From an uncultured Oceanospirillaceae bacterium (GTDB taxonomy: Bacteria > Pseudomonadota > Gammaproteobacteria > Pseudomonadales > Balneatricaceae): a stretch of DNA of 38,413 nt. Both the position numbers and the translations under genes were made by a program. The stretch covers positions 1-38,413 of the forward strand of contig CAKZOD010000078.1 of the NCBI GenBank assembly GCA_937136055.1, in the 5' to 3' direction. Below the pieces are notes generated by a model. It was not told the DNA's origin. It searched no databases and saw only the letters and a program-made list of their open reading frames with translations. Shown in pieces: positions 14,696 through 23,432 of this stretch (position 1 is its first letter; the number at the start of each line of letters is the position of its first letter).

Positions 14696-16312
14696 ATGTT
14701 AAATTCAGTGTCATTATCACTTTCTAGCAAGATCCATATCGCGCTATTTTCTATTGCCTTAGTACTATTAGGTTCGAGCGTGATCATGTTTAGTAAAGAT
14801 GAAAAGCAGTTGATGACAACTCTGGCAAAAGACAAGCTAGAGAGCTTAGCCGTTAACTACTTTGACTCAATCAACACCATGATGCTCACAGGTATGATGG
14901 CCAACCGACAGATTTTACAAGAAAAAATTCTTAAACAAAAAGGCATCCTAGAAGCTAAAATCATTCGTGGCGAGCAAGTCGTAAAACTTTACGGTAAAGG
15001 CCATGCAGGCCAAATAGCTCAAACTTCACTAGAGAAAGAAGCACTCACTGGGGTAAAAAAATTTCAGCTGATAGAAAATGATCAAGGCTCAGTACTCGAG
15101 TTTGTAATGCCTTTAAAAGGCGGCAAAAGCTATATGGGAGAAAATTGCTTAAGCTGTCATCAATCCAAGGAGGGGGATGTACTAGGTGCAGTTAAAATTC
15201 GTTACGATTTAAGTAATTTATCCAGCCGCATACAAGACTCTATTGTTAAAACGGCACTAGTACAATTGGCGATTATCACTATCTGTTTTGTGCTACTTAA
15301 ACTTATTATTTCCCGGCTCATTTTGATGCGCTTAAAACGCTTGCGCGCCACCATCAAAAACGTTGAGGAGAATCTAGATTTAAACCAGCCTATAAAAGTG
15401 CACTACAACGATGAACTAGGTGCTGTTTCTATCGCCCTGAATAGCATGATGAGCAAGTTTAAACAGAGCTTTTTGGATGTCTCCCATGCAAGCGATCAAT
15501 TAATTGATGCAGCCAAGAAGGTTGATAGTATTGCCAAACTCACCAAAGAAGCGGTACTCACTCAAAAGTCTGGCACAAATTCTGTAGCTGCTGCGATTAA
15601 CGAATTAGATGCCTCAGCTAATGAAGTTAAACAGAGCACATTAAGCGCTGCCGAAAAATCTGAGCTCGCCAATACCAGCACTTCAAATGGCTTAACTTTG
15701 ATTGCTAATACACAACAAGGAATCATCCAACTACGTGATTTTGTGCAACATAACACTGATAAAATTTCTTCACTCAACCAAAAAACAGAGCAAGTAGGCT
15801 CTATTTTGGACATGATCACATCAATCGCAGAGCAAACTAACTTGCTCGCATTAAACGCTGCTATAGAAGCGGCTCGCGCAGGTGAACACGGGCGCGGCTT
15901 TGCAGTCGTTGCCGATGAAGTTAGAGTTTTAGCGACTCGCACCCAAGATTCTATCGATCAAATAAACCAAACGATTGAAGGGCTTCAGAAGGACGCTAAG
16001 GCCGCTGTAAGCTCTATGCGAGAAGTCAGTGATTTGGCAGACCAAAAAACTCAAGAGGTTATCGATGTTTCTAAACTGCTCGATAATATCAATACTCAAA
16101 TAGAGGAGTTAGATGCACTCAACAGGCAAATAGCTTCAGCTGCCGAGCAGCAAAATTTGGCCGCCGATGAGATTAATATCAATGTTGTTAATATCAGCCG
16201 AGTTGCAGATCAATCCAGCGAAGATGCTATAGAGGGGACTAAAATTAGTGAGCAGTTGCTTGAACTCTCTTTAGACCTCAACCGACAAGTGGCAAAATTC
16301 AAATTAAAATAA
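14696..16312 (+). CDS. Methyl-accepting chemotaxis protein with haem-c-type sensor domain
   Basis: The 538-residue protein has a transmembrane helix (about 13-32), a periplasmic domain (about 33-185), a second helix (about 186-205), a HAMP segment (about 205-257) and a cytoplasmic signalling domain with the hairpin tip [32 protein letters not shown] (about 379-410). The periplasmic part ends in CLSCH at residues 151-155, the covalent haem-c attachment motif, in a [10 protein letters not shown]...[10 protein letters not shown] context typical of DUF3365/Tll0287-like haem sensor domains. It would signal to CheA/CheW in response to redox state, oxygen or a gas such as NO. No chemotaxis genes lie nearby and no C-terminal CheR/CheB pentapeptide is seen. 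Architecture is firm; ligand is inferred. Confidence 0.9.
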   Translation: MLNSVSLSLSSKIHIALFSIALVLLGSSVIMFSKDEKQLMTTLAKDKLESLAVNYFDSINTMMLTGMMANRQILQEKILKQKGILEAKIIRGEQVVKLYGKGHAGQIAQTSLEKEALTGVKKFQLIENDQGSVLEFVMPLKGGKSYMGENCLSCHQSKEGDVLGAVKIRYDLSNLSSRIQDSIVKTALVQLAIITICFVLLKLIISRLILMRLKRLRATIKNVEENLDLNQPIKVHYNDELGAVSIALNSMMSKFKQSFLDVSHASDQLIDAAKKVDSIAKLTKEAVLTQKSGTNSVAAAINELDASANEVKQSTLSAAEKSELANTSTSNGLTLIANTQQGIIQLRDFVQHNTDKISSLNQKTEQVGSILDMITSIAEQTNLLALNAAIEAARAGEHGRGFAVVADEVRVLATRTQDSIDQINQTIEGLQKDAKAAVSSMREVSDLADQKTQEVIDVSKLLDNINTQIEELDALNRQIASAAEQQNLAADEININVVNISRVADQSSEDAIEGTKISEQLLELSLDLNRQVAKFKLK

Positions 16313-16347
16313 GCCAGACATCTTTAAAAAAGCGGACAAAAATTGAT

Positions 16348-16371
16348 AGTTGCTAGTAATGGCTAGCAACT
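16348..16371 (+). terminator. Hairpin after the chemoreceptor gene
   Basis: AGTTGCTAG (16348-16356) pairs perfectly with CTAGCAACT (16363-16371) around a 6-base loop, 36 bp after the chemoreceptor stop. Only a short T run follows, so it is a probable but not classic terminator. Confidence 0.5.
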
Positions 16372-16558
16372 TTCCATATCATTGTAATCTATTGAAAGTA
16401 ATTACTTCTATTGAGCAGTTTACAATAGGTAGCAATCACCTAGAACACGACCTTGACTGCTGATACATCCTTTTTTCTCACAGTTTTACCTCTGCACAAT
16501 CTCAAATTAGAGATGACAGAATCGCGAATAATCAACACAATTTGGACACGCAACTTAT

Positions 16559-17791
16559 ATGAATGGCTCGCCGAGTACTTCCTCTAACAAAGCAATGTTA
16601 GGCCCTGTTGAATTCATTTCAATGTTTGCGCTTATCACTTCTCTTGTCGCACTATCTATCGATTCGATGCTACCGGCGTTCCCTGCGATTGCTAACTCAT
16701 TTGCATTGAGCGATAGCAAAGATACGCAACTCGTTATCAGTGCTCTTGTTTTAGGGATGGTATTTGGCGAGTTAATTTTTGGACCGCTTTCAGACACTAA
16801 AGGTAGAAAATACGCAATATTGCTCGGCATGGTGATTTTCTCTATTGGCTGTGTCATTGCAATGACCGCAGAGACTTTTGAGTGGTTGCTAATTGGTAGA
16901 GCGATTCAGGGCTTTGGGGTTTCAGGTCCTAAAATTGCTTCGCGAGCACTTATTCGTGATCAATATACTGGCGCCGCAATGGCCCGCATCATGTCGTTTA
17001 TTATGATGTTCTTTATCCTAGTACCTATGTTAGCCCCCGCTCTTGGCCAATTGATTCTCTATTTTTCCAGCTGGCATATGATTTTTGCATTCTTCTTAGC
17101 TATCACTTTTATTCTGGCTATTTGGTTTAGCGTACGCCAAGCAGAAACACTAACAGCTGAGAAGCGTATACCCTTCTCAATTAAAGCGATTGCCAAAGCA
17201 TCTAAGAAAATTCTAAGCGCTCCAATAATCATGGCTTACGCAGTGACTGCGGGGGTTTTATTTGGCGCTTTATTGTTGTTTATCGGTATGGCGCAGCCTA
17301 TATTCCAAGATATCTATAATATCGTCGATAGGTTTCCTATTTATTTCGCCATTCTAGCATCAGGCGTTGGGGTTTCTTCTTTCCTCAACGGTAAGTTAGT
17401 AATGCGCTATGGCATGTATAGACTGTCAATTTCAGCGCTGTTTTGTTTAGGGATTTTTAGCAGCTTACTGTTAATCACTAGTATTATAAGCGATGGTCAA
17501 CCGGCTCTAATGTGGTTTATGTTGATCAGCTTTTTATGCTTTTGCTGTATCGGTATTTTGTTCGGTAATTTAACCGCGATGGCAATGGAGACATTAGGTG
17601 ATATTGCAGGGCTTGGCGCATCAATCATCGCGTCATCTTCAAGCTTAGTATCTGTAGTATTCTCTGTGATTGCGGGGCGTTACTACAACCAAACAACCAT
17701 TCCATTGGCAGCAGGCTTTATTTGCGCAGCATTAATTGGCATTTTTCTTGTACACAGTGCAGAGCAGCGTAAGCGTCGCTTAAATTATTGA
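16559..17791 (+). CDS. MFS transporter, Bcr/CflA drug-resistance family
   Basis: The 410-residue protein has twelve predicted hydrophobic segments and the Bcr/CflA pattern: SIDSMLPAFPAIANSF in the first loop, the MFS loop motif GPLSDTKGRKYAI after helix 2, and GRAIQGFGVSGPKIASRALIRDQY in helices 4-5. Members are proton-driven exporters of drugs such as bicyclomycin or chloramphenicol, or of amino acids. The ATG at 16559 has only a poor Shine-Dalgarno; an internal ATG at codon 13 has none either. Its last 7 bp overlap the 3' end of the convergent solute-binding-protein gene. Confidence 0.9.
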   Translation: MNGSPSTSSNKAMLGPVEFISMFALITSLVALSIDSMLPAFPAIANSFALSDSKDTQLVISALVLGMVFGELIFGPLSDTKGRKYAILLGMVIFSIGCVIAMTAETFEWLLIGRAIQGFGVSGPKIASRALIRDQYTGAAMARIMSFIMMFFILVPMLAPALGQLILYFSSWHMIFAFFLAITFILAIWFSVRQAETLTAEKRIPFSIKAIAKASKKILSAPIIMAYAVTAGVLFGALLLFIGMAQPIFQDIYNIVDRFPIYFAILASGVGVSSFLNGKLVMRYGMYRLSISALFCLGIFSSLLLITSIISDGQPALMWFMLISFLCFCCIGILFGNLTAMAMETLGDIAGLGASIIASSSSLVSVVFSVIAGRYYNQTTIPLAAGFICAALIGIFLVHSAEQRKRRLNY

Positions 17792-18516
17792 TACTTCCTT
17801 AAAATTTGCTCGATAACTCCCTTTGACTTAATAGTATCGAGCGATTGATTAAAACCCGCTAGATTGACACTGTTAGCTTTATTAAACATCACTCTGATAT
17901 CAAATACTCCAAAGCTTGATTGAGAGAGATTAAACTGGCCTTTAAGCTGATGCTTCTTTATCAACCATAAGGCCACTTGCTCGTTCATCACAGCTGCATC
18001 TGCCCGCCCTCTTTTTAACAGCTGGAACACTTTGAGCTGTTCATCTACATCTATTCTGGTGATTATTTTATTATCAAAAAAGGGCTGTAGCTGTGGATAT
18101 TTAAACCCCAATCGAGTGAGCAGTTTTTTCCCCTTAAGTTGAGCAAGGTTATCAAATTCCAAAGGCTTACTTTTAGGTGAAATTAAAATACTTTTAAACT
18201 GTAATAATGGCTCAGAGAAAGAAAACTCAGCAGCATCTGGCACCCACTCTATAGCTCTTACCACTGCATTATCACTGCCGTTTGCAACCCAAGCATTACC
18301 GCGTTTTCGAGGAATTCGCATTAAATTCAGCTGTTTCCCTTGATGCTTAACAATCTCTTCAACGATTTCTAAAAACACTCCTGTATCTTTATTTTTATCG
18401 TGTATAAAAAAAGGCGGGTAGGATTTAGGCGCTATGTTGAGATTAATAACACTGGCAGCCTGACTAATTGTAGCAAGCAAGAAAAGAGGAAAACAAAACA
18501 ACAAACGACCTACCAT
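17785..18516 (-). CDS. Orphan periplasmic solute-binding protein (SBP_bac_3 type)
   Basis: The 243-residue protein starts with a clear signal peptide (MVGRLLFCFPLFLLATISQA, cleavage near residue 20). The mature part resembles family-3 amino-acid-binding proteins: YPPFFIHDKNKDTGVFLEIVEEIV at the N-terminus, LKGKKLLTRLGFKYP in the second lobe, and a GRADAAVMNEQVALWLI segment. No permease or ATPase is encoded nearby, so it may feed a distant importer or act as a sensor; stand-alone members are common in marine gammaproteobacteria. AGGAG sits five bases before the ATG at 18516. It is convergent with the MFS gene and shares 7 bp with it. Confidence 0.85.
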   Translation of the reverse strand: MVGRLLFCFPLFLLATISQAASVINLNIAPKSYPPFFIHDKNKDTGVFLEIVEEIVKHQGKQLNLMRIPRKRGNAWVANGSDNAVVRAIEWVPDAAEFSFSEPLLQFKSILISPKSKPLEFDNLAQLKGKKLLTRLGFKYPQLQPFFDNKIITRIDVDEQLKVFQLLKRGRADAAVMNEQVALWLIKKHQLKGQFNLSQSSFGVFDIRVMFNKANSVNLAGFNQSLDTIKSKGVIEQILRKYQ

Positions 18517-18791
18517 AAATACTCCTGTTAACTAAGATTTAAACCAACCATTTCATGTAGCTAATTTTACAAATTAGATAATTATGCTTAAATCCGAAAA
18601 TACTCCCAGCGAAGAGCTAAAGAATATTTTTAGTCTATAATTCAGTCAATTATTAATACTATATATTAACTGAGTGTTAACAAGAATTGTTTTACTCTCT
18701 ATTAAGTCTCAAAGAATTCGCATTCGGCAATTTTTTTGATTAGAGTAGAAAAATTGAATACTTTTAAATTTTTATTAACCAGAGATACGAT

Positions 18792-19310
18792 ATGTCTTTT
18801 ATTGATCAAGCATTTAGCTACTTAGTTGACCTTGCAGAATACCTTGAAGGCGACAAGCGAATAAACGTTACCTGTGCTGATGATCACTATCATTTTGGTG
18901 TTAAGGCTGACGGTACGCTACTGAGATACCTAGACGAAAAGGAGTCTGTTGGCCTTGAAACAGATATAGGGCTGATAAAAATGGCATTGTTTGAGGGCAT
19001 GAAAGGCACCGGCGCTATTATCGTGCGACAGTACAACGCATCAGAAATTGTGCTGGGAGAATACAAGGTTATACTCGATCACGTTTGTGGTGGGCGCTTA
19101 ACTGAAAGCGGTATTCGCCCTTTAACCGCAAACGAAATGAAAGATGCCTATAAAACAACACCAGAGGCGACACATTTTATTGATATGCCTACAAACCATT
19201 TCCTAAAAGACCACTTTGCCAAGCTAGATAGTGCTGCAAAGCAGGCTGCGCAAGAGAGCGCTGCTAATGAGGCCACTCAAACAGAAAGTGAGAACAAAGA
19301 GGCGCCTTAA
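18792..19310 (+). CDS. Hypothetical protein with acidic Ala/Glu-rich tail
   Basis: I do not recognise this 172-residue protein. It has no signal peptide or transmembrane helix and is probably cytoplasmic. Residues 1-140 look like a folded mixed alpha/beta domain (FSYLVDLAEYLEGDKRINVTCADDHYHFGVKADG, then GAIIVRQYNASEIVLGEYKVILDHV). The last 30 residues are low-complexity and rich in Ala, Glu, Gln and Thr. The ATG at 18792 has AGAGA upstream. It stands alone with 275 bp of AT-rich sequence before it and an 11-bp stem hairpin after it. Length, codon use and the isolated start support a real gene; function unknown. Confidence 0.75.
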   Translation: MSFIDQAFSYLVDLAEYLEGDKRINVTCADDHYHFGVKADGTLLRYLDEKESVGLETDIGLIKMALFEGMKGTGAIIVRQYNASEIVLGEYKVILDHVCGGRLTESGIRPLTANEMKDAYKTTPEATHFIDMPTNHFLKDHFAKLDSAAKQAAQESAANEATQTESENKEAP

Positions 19311-19344
19311 TCTCATTGCTTTTTTCCTCCTTTCTTTTTCAATC

Positions 19345-19372
19345 ATCTGCTGTTGTCTTTGCAATAGCAGAT
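19345..19372. terminator. Hairpin between convergent genes
   Basis: ATCTGCT (19345-19351) pairs with AGCAGAT (19366-19372), and a G-T wobble plus three further pairs extend the stem to 11 bp with a 6-base loop. It lies in the 73-bp gap between the convergent hypothetical gene and ogt. No clear U-tract follows on either strand. Confidence 0.5.
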
Positions 19373-19383
19373 TAAATCTCATA

Positions 19384-19929
19384 TCAAAATAATGACATCG
19401 ATTGGGTCATTCCATCAGCGCCTATCGTGTGTGATTCTAACTCCAGCAATTTTTGCTTAGCCGCCAATCCTCCTGCATAGCCGACAAGCTTGCCATCACT
19501 ACCAATGATACGATGGCAAGGAACAATAATTGAAATCGCATTAGCCCCATTCGCTGCTGCGACTGCACGGATTGCTTTTATATTATCCATCTTAGTTGCA
19601 AGCTCTGTATAAGTTGCTCGTCGACCATACTCAATATCGATTAGTTCGCGCCAAACCTGTTGCTGAAACTCTGTGCCTGCTAGGCACAAATCCATTGAGA
19701 AAGATTGTCGTGTACCCGCAAAATACTCTTCTAACTGGCTAACTGTTTGCTCAATCACCGGATCGCTCTGCTCAACATAGCAGGCATCTAATAGCCTTTG
19801 CACGCGTATATCCACTTGTTTACGCATTTTTCGATAGCGCCAATCGCACAAGCATAGCTGTTGCTGGTATGCGCCAATTATTAGCTCTCCATACTCGCTT
19901 TTAAAATATTGAATATTAATTTGTGACAT
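19384..19929 (-). CDS. ogt: Methylated-DNA--[protein]-cysteine S-methyltransferase
   Basis: Ogt removes alkyl groups from O6-alkylguanine (and O4-alkylthymine) by irreversible transfer to an active cysteine. The 181-residue protein has the C-terminal DNA-binding domain TEFQQQVWRELIDIEYGRRATYTELA followed by AVAAANGANAISIIVPCHRIIGSDGKLVGYAGGLAAKQKLLELE, where PCHR carries the acceptor cysteine and the next segment contains the substrate-binding glycines. It lacks an Ada N-terminal regulatory domain, so it is a stand-alone enzyme. AAGG precedes the ATG at 19929 by nine bases. The gene diverges from the DUF3010 gene 142 bp away. Confidence 0.93.
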   Translation of the reverse strand: MSQINIQYFKSEYGELIIGAYQQQLCLCDWRYRKMRKQVDIRVQRLLDACYVEQSDPVIEQTVSQLEEYFAGTRQSFSMDLCLAGTEFQQQVWRELIDIEYGRRATYTELATKMDNIKAIRAVAAANGANAISIIVPCHRIIGSDGKLVGYAGGLAAKQKLLELESHTIGADGMTQSMSLF

Positions 19930-20071
19930 CTTGTTAAACCTTATGTTTTGCCTATCCCGATTGTGTCATTGCTTACTATAAAAGGTAAAGCTGTCACGTA
20001 ATTCTCTGACATTCAACACAATTAACGTTACAATAGCACTACTTCAAAAACATTTTTAAAAAGGCATACAC

Positions 20072-20509
20072 ATGCGAATTTGTGGCATCGAACTCAAAGG
20101 TTCAGAGGCAGTTATCTGTCTATTAGATTACGATCAAGGGGCATTCAGCGTGGCTGATTGTAGACAACGCGTTTTTAGTGTCAGTGATGCCCAATCTACA
20201 CAAGGAATTCGCCAGTTCCAGTTCGCATTCTCGAAGTTGATTGAAGATTACAAAATTGAGCAAGTTGTGATTACAGAGCGCATGCAAAAAGGCAAGTTTG
20301 CTGGCAGCGCAACAAGCTTTAAACTTGAAGCGGCAATTCAGCTTCTTGAGTTACCTGTTGAGTTAATCAACACCACTGTCATCAAGGAAATGTTTAAGCG
20401 TAATCCTATCGATGTATCTGTTGCCGATCTTGGCTTAAAGAAGTTCCAACAGCCTGCTTTTAATGCAGCTTATGCACAGCATAACTTGCTGATTCATCAT
20501 CAGGATTAA
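20072..20509 (+). CDS. DUF3010 family protein
   Basis: The 145-residue protein matches DUF3010 along its length: it opens MRICGIELKGSEAVICLLD and contains VVITERMQKGKFAGSATSFKLEAAIQL, features that recall an RNase H-like fold with acidic residues in the first strand. The family occurs in gammaproteobacteria and has no proven function. AAGG precedes the ATG at 20072 by eight bases. It lies upstream of the pseudo-ATPase ABC gene with a 189-bp gap containing a hairpin, so cotranscription is uncertain. Confidence 0.85.
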   Translation: MRICGIELKGSEAVICLLDYDQGAFSVADCRQRVFSVSDAQSTQGIRQFQFAFSKLIEDYKIEQVVITERMQKGKFAGSATSFKLEAAIQLLELPVELINTTVIKEMFKRNPIDVSVADLGLKKFQQPAFNAAYAQHNLLIHHQD

Positions 20510-20531
20510 ATAAATCGCATCAATAGCAAAC

Positions 20532-20551
20532 GTGGTGTTGAATTACACCAC
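20532..20551 (+). terminator. Hairpin after the DUF3010 gene
   Basis: GTGGTGT (20532-20538) pairs perfectly with ACACCAC (20545-20551) around a 6-base loop, 22 bp after the DUF3010 stop. No U-tract follows, so it may be an inefficient terminator or a transcript-stabilising stem. Confidence 0.4.
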
Positions 20552-20698
20552 TTGACCCCCATATTCAGCTGCTCTTCAATCACCTAGACAACCAGCTCAG
20601 CCCTGATGCTATTGCAAAATTGCTTTCGGGGCAGCATAGCGTATATTTAACACACAACCTTTTTAGCGCCACCACGCTACGTTTTTGGAAACACCTAA

Positions 20699-23293
20699 AT
20701 GGAATCAAAACTCAAGAATTTTATCCTTAAATACAGTGGGAAAGAACAAATTAAGGTGTTACTACTCACCTTAATGGTTTTCCCTATTCTGTATTTCTCT
20801 CTTGAGCTACCTAAAGTCATTATCAACGAAGCGATTTCAGGAGAAGGCCAGCGCGACTTGATGGGCATGGAATTTGACCCAATCAGCTTTTTACTCATGT
20901 TGTGCGGCGTACTACTGGTTACGGTATTATTCAACGGTGCCTTTAAAATGCGTATTAATACCTACAAAGGTATTATTGGTGAGCGCATGGTTAGGCGTTT
21001 ACGCTACCAGTTGCTTTCACATGTAATGCGTTTTCCAGCCCCACATTTTCAGCGCATTTCTCAAGGTGAAATTATTTCAACTGTGACCTCTGAAACCGAG
21101 CCATTAGCAGGTTTTATAGGAGATAGTTTAGCGCAGCCGCTGTTCCAGGGCGGTACCATGCTGACCATTCTGATCTTCATGTTTATGCAAGATCCAGTAT
21201 TGGGGCTTGTCTCGATATCAATGATTCCCCTGCAAGCTTATATCATCCCGAAGATGCAAAAGAAGCTTAACAAATTAAAGAAAAAGCGTGTCTCTATTGT
21301 TAGGCAGTTCTCTGGGCAAATAGGTGAAGTGGTTGATGGTCAACGCGATATCAAATTACATGGCACTCAGCGCTACCATTTAGCGCAGTTTTCGCACACT
21401 TTAGGGCGCTTATTTAAAGTCCGCTTCGATATTTTCAAGCAGAAATTCTTCATGAAGTTTATCAACAACTTCCTGAATCAACTTCCCCCAATTTTGTTTT
21501 ATGCAGTCGGTGGCATATTAGTCATAAAAGGCCAGTTAAGTATTGGCGCACTGGTTGCAGCACTTGCTGCCTATAAAGATTTGGTGTCGCCGTGGAAAGA
21601 GTTGTTAGCTTATTATCAGCAATACCAAGATTCAAAAGTACGCTACGAATTCATCCAAGAACATTTCAATCCTCAAGGATTAACTGAACACGTCGCTAAT
21701 TCTGAGTACAACCTACCGCTATTTAATGAAGGTCTGCGCTTTGAAAACCTATATATTAAAAATGAGCGCGGAGACTATATAAGCCAAAATATCAATCTCG
21801 ATATTCAACCGGGTAGCCACGTCAACATTAATAGTGACGGTGAGGTATTACTGAAGCGTTTAGCAATGAGCATCATGCGCTTGGAGCCGATTGCGGTGGG
21901 CAGTATCCAAATTGGTGGCCAGCGTATCGAGCAGCTATCAAGTGAAGTTTTTAGCAGGAAGGTGGCTTACATAGGCCCTGAACCTTTTTTAATCGAAGGG
22001 ACTATTTTACAAAATATAAACTATGGTTTGCGCCAACTTCCACCAGAGACAAACCCTTCGCTACTTAGCCCTGCTCAACTCGACGCCATTAATGAATCAA
22101 GTGCATCGGGAAACAGCACTGATAGTATTGAAGATATTTGGACAGACTTTAACATGGCAGGTGTTGATAACTGGACCCAGCTATCACTGTGGTTGCAGGA
22201 TGTTCTCTCTGCTATCGGCGCTCGTCGAACGGTGTTTGAGTTTGGCCTCAAAGATCATATTGATCCACTGGCGATTGCACCGACCATTCACGACAAGTTC
22301 TCCCTCACCAAAGAGGACTTATTTACCAACCTTAGAGGCATGGAGGCCGATGAGCTAATCGAGCGTTTTGACATTCACAAGTACAGTGATCACTTAAGTG
22401 TTATCGAGAACGTTGCCTTTGGCTTAATGGATAATCAAGATGAGCAGACAACCGTGCAAGCCATTGCCAATCATGCCCAGTTCGTCGAGATACTAAAAGA
22501 GACAGGCCTTTATAAAAAGCTGCGTGATGTAGGTGAAAAACTAGCTTTTCATATCATCCAGCAAATGGAAGAATCCGGACCTCACAGCCAACTCAATAAC
22601 AACTTTCGCTTCTACGATGTCGATTGCATTCGCAAAGGATTATCGATGTGCATTGGCCAGCCCGACAATATGCCAAGCTGTGAATTTTTACTCAGCATGG
22701 CACTGGGGTTATGTACAAGTTTGCACGGTGATCAATGGATTAGTGAAGCGATTAAGCAGCAACTATTGCAGCTGCGCAGCCGGCTAATTTCTTCCCCTAT
22801 CAGCAGTTTCTCAGATTACTTTGAGCCGCTGCGCAAAGGTCGATTGAACCATCGCTTAACGGTTATGGAAAACTTGCTATGGGGGTTTGAGCGCGAGCCA
22901 AACAACTATATCCAACATCAAAAACTGGTTGATATTGTCGAGCAAGCACTAATAGAAAACCAAGCTGAAGCGCTTGTGTTAATTGTTATTTCGCTCTCAC
23001 AAGTAGGTATTCGCGGCGAGCGTTTGCCACAAATAGCCAAACAGAATATACAGCTGATGCGCTCTTTAATTAAGCGCCCTGAAATACTCTTGATGCACAA
23101 TGCTTTGCCCGGGCGCAATATCGATGAGATAAATGACTTACTAATGGGCATTAAAGGGATTTTACCAAATACCACAGTGATCATTTTCTCCAGCCAAACC
23201 CGAGTCACTGCCAGCCACGTACAGTACTATCAACTGGGCTTGGAAGGGATTAAAGCGCTTCCAAGTAAAGCGCCACTTTTGCTTTCGCAATAG
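20699..23293 (+). CDS. ABC-exporter-like protein with degenerate ATPase domain and large insertion
   Basis: Residues about 15-320 of this 864-residue protein form a six-helix ABC exporter transmembrane domain. A nucleotide-binding-like domain follows but lacks every catalytic motif. The Walker A position (about 376-389) reads NINSDGEVLLKRLA; the signature position aligns over its whole length as RLPQIAKQNIQ instead of LSGGQ-type; Walker B is ILLMHNA (about 796-802) where ILLLDEA is usual; and the H-loop histidine is replaced in IIFSSQT. The two halves are split by about 300 residues (about 448-755). The phrase that follows the Q-loop in exporters, GTILQNINYG (434-443), recurs in altered form at VIENVAFGLMD (568-578) and VMENLLWGFE (722-731). 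It probably cannot hydrolyse ATP. The frame is intact, so it is not a pseudogene. hrpB follows 126 bp downstream. Confidence 0.85.
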   Translation: MESKLKNFILKYSGKEQIKVLLLTLMVFPILYFSLELPKVIINEAISGEGQRDLMGMEFDPISFLLMLCGVLLVTVLFNGAFKMRINTYKGIIGERMVRRLRYQLLSHVMRFPAPHFQRISQGEIISTVTSETEPLAGFIGDSLAQPLFQGGTMLTILIFMFMQDPVLGLVSISMIPLQAYIIPKMQKKLNKLKKKRVSIVRQFSGQIGEVVDGQRDIKLHGTQRYHLAQFSHTLGRLFKVRFDIFKQKFFMKFINNFLNQLPPILFYAVGGILVIKGQLSIGALVAALAAYKDLVSPWKELLAYYQQYQDSKVRYEFIQEHFNPQGLTEHVANSEYNLPLFNEGLRFENLYIKNERGDYISQNINLDIQPGSHVNINSDGEVLLKRLAMSIMRLEPIAVGSIQIGGQRIEQLSSEVFSRKVAYIGPEPFLIEGTILQNINYGLRQLPPETNPSLLSPAQLDAINESSASGNSTDSIEDIWTDFNMAGVDNWTQLSLWLQDVLSAIGARRTVFEFGLKDHIDPLAIAPTIHDKFSLTKEDLFTNLRGMEADELIERFDIHKYSDHLSVIENVAFGLMDNQDEQTTVQAIANHAQFVEILKETGLYKKLRDVGEKLAFHIIQQMEESGPHSQLNNNFRFYDVDCIRKGLSMCIGQPDNMPSCEFLLSMALGLCTSLHGDQWISEAIKQQLLQLRSRLISSPISSFSDYFEPLRKGRLNHRLTVMENLLWGFEREPNNYIQHQKLVDIVEQALIENQAEALVLIVISLSQVGIRGERLPQIAKQNIQLMRSLIKRPEILLMHNALPGRNIDEINDLLMGIKGILPNTTVIIFSSQTRVTASHVQYYQLGLEGIKALPSKAPLLLSQ

Positions 23294-23432
23294 CAGCTTT
23301 GTGATACCTTTCTAAATCTGTAGAGCAAAGCTCAACAAGGTTTAGGAAGGTAATATACTGCGCTTTGTATTGGCGATCTACCTCACAAGCTTTAGAATAG
23401 CACTCATCACTTCTGTGCTTTGTGGAGCTCAA
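23250..23432 (-). CDS. Possible small protein antisense to the ABC-hrpB junction
   Basis: This 60-codon minus-strand frame fills the gap between the ABC gene and hrpB. Its only start is TTG at 23430-23432, with AGAGG nine bases upstream and an in-frame TGA immediately before it. The product (SDECYSKACEVDRQYKAQY early, then LERYHKAAIAKAKVALYLEAL) has balanced, helix-prone composition, unlike most chance frames. It overlaps the last 44 bp of the ABC gene and the first bases of hrpB. I recognise no family. It may be real or chance. Confidence 0.3.
   Translation of the reverse strand: MSSTKHRSDECYSKACEVDRQYKAQYITFLNLVELCSTDLERYHKAAIAKAKVALYLEAL

Noticed and set aside
20699..23293. Pseudogene call for the degenerate ABC gene
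   Set aside because: The 864-codon frame is intact and framework residues around the lost motifs are kept, which fits a repurposed protein better than decay.
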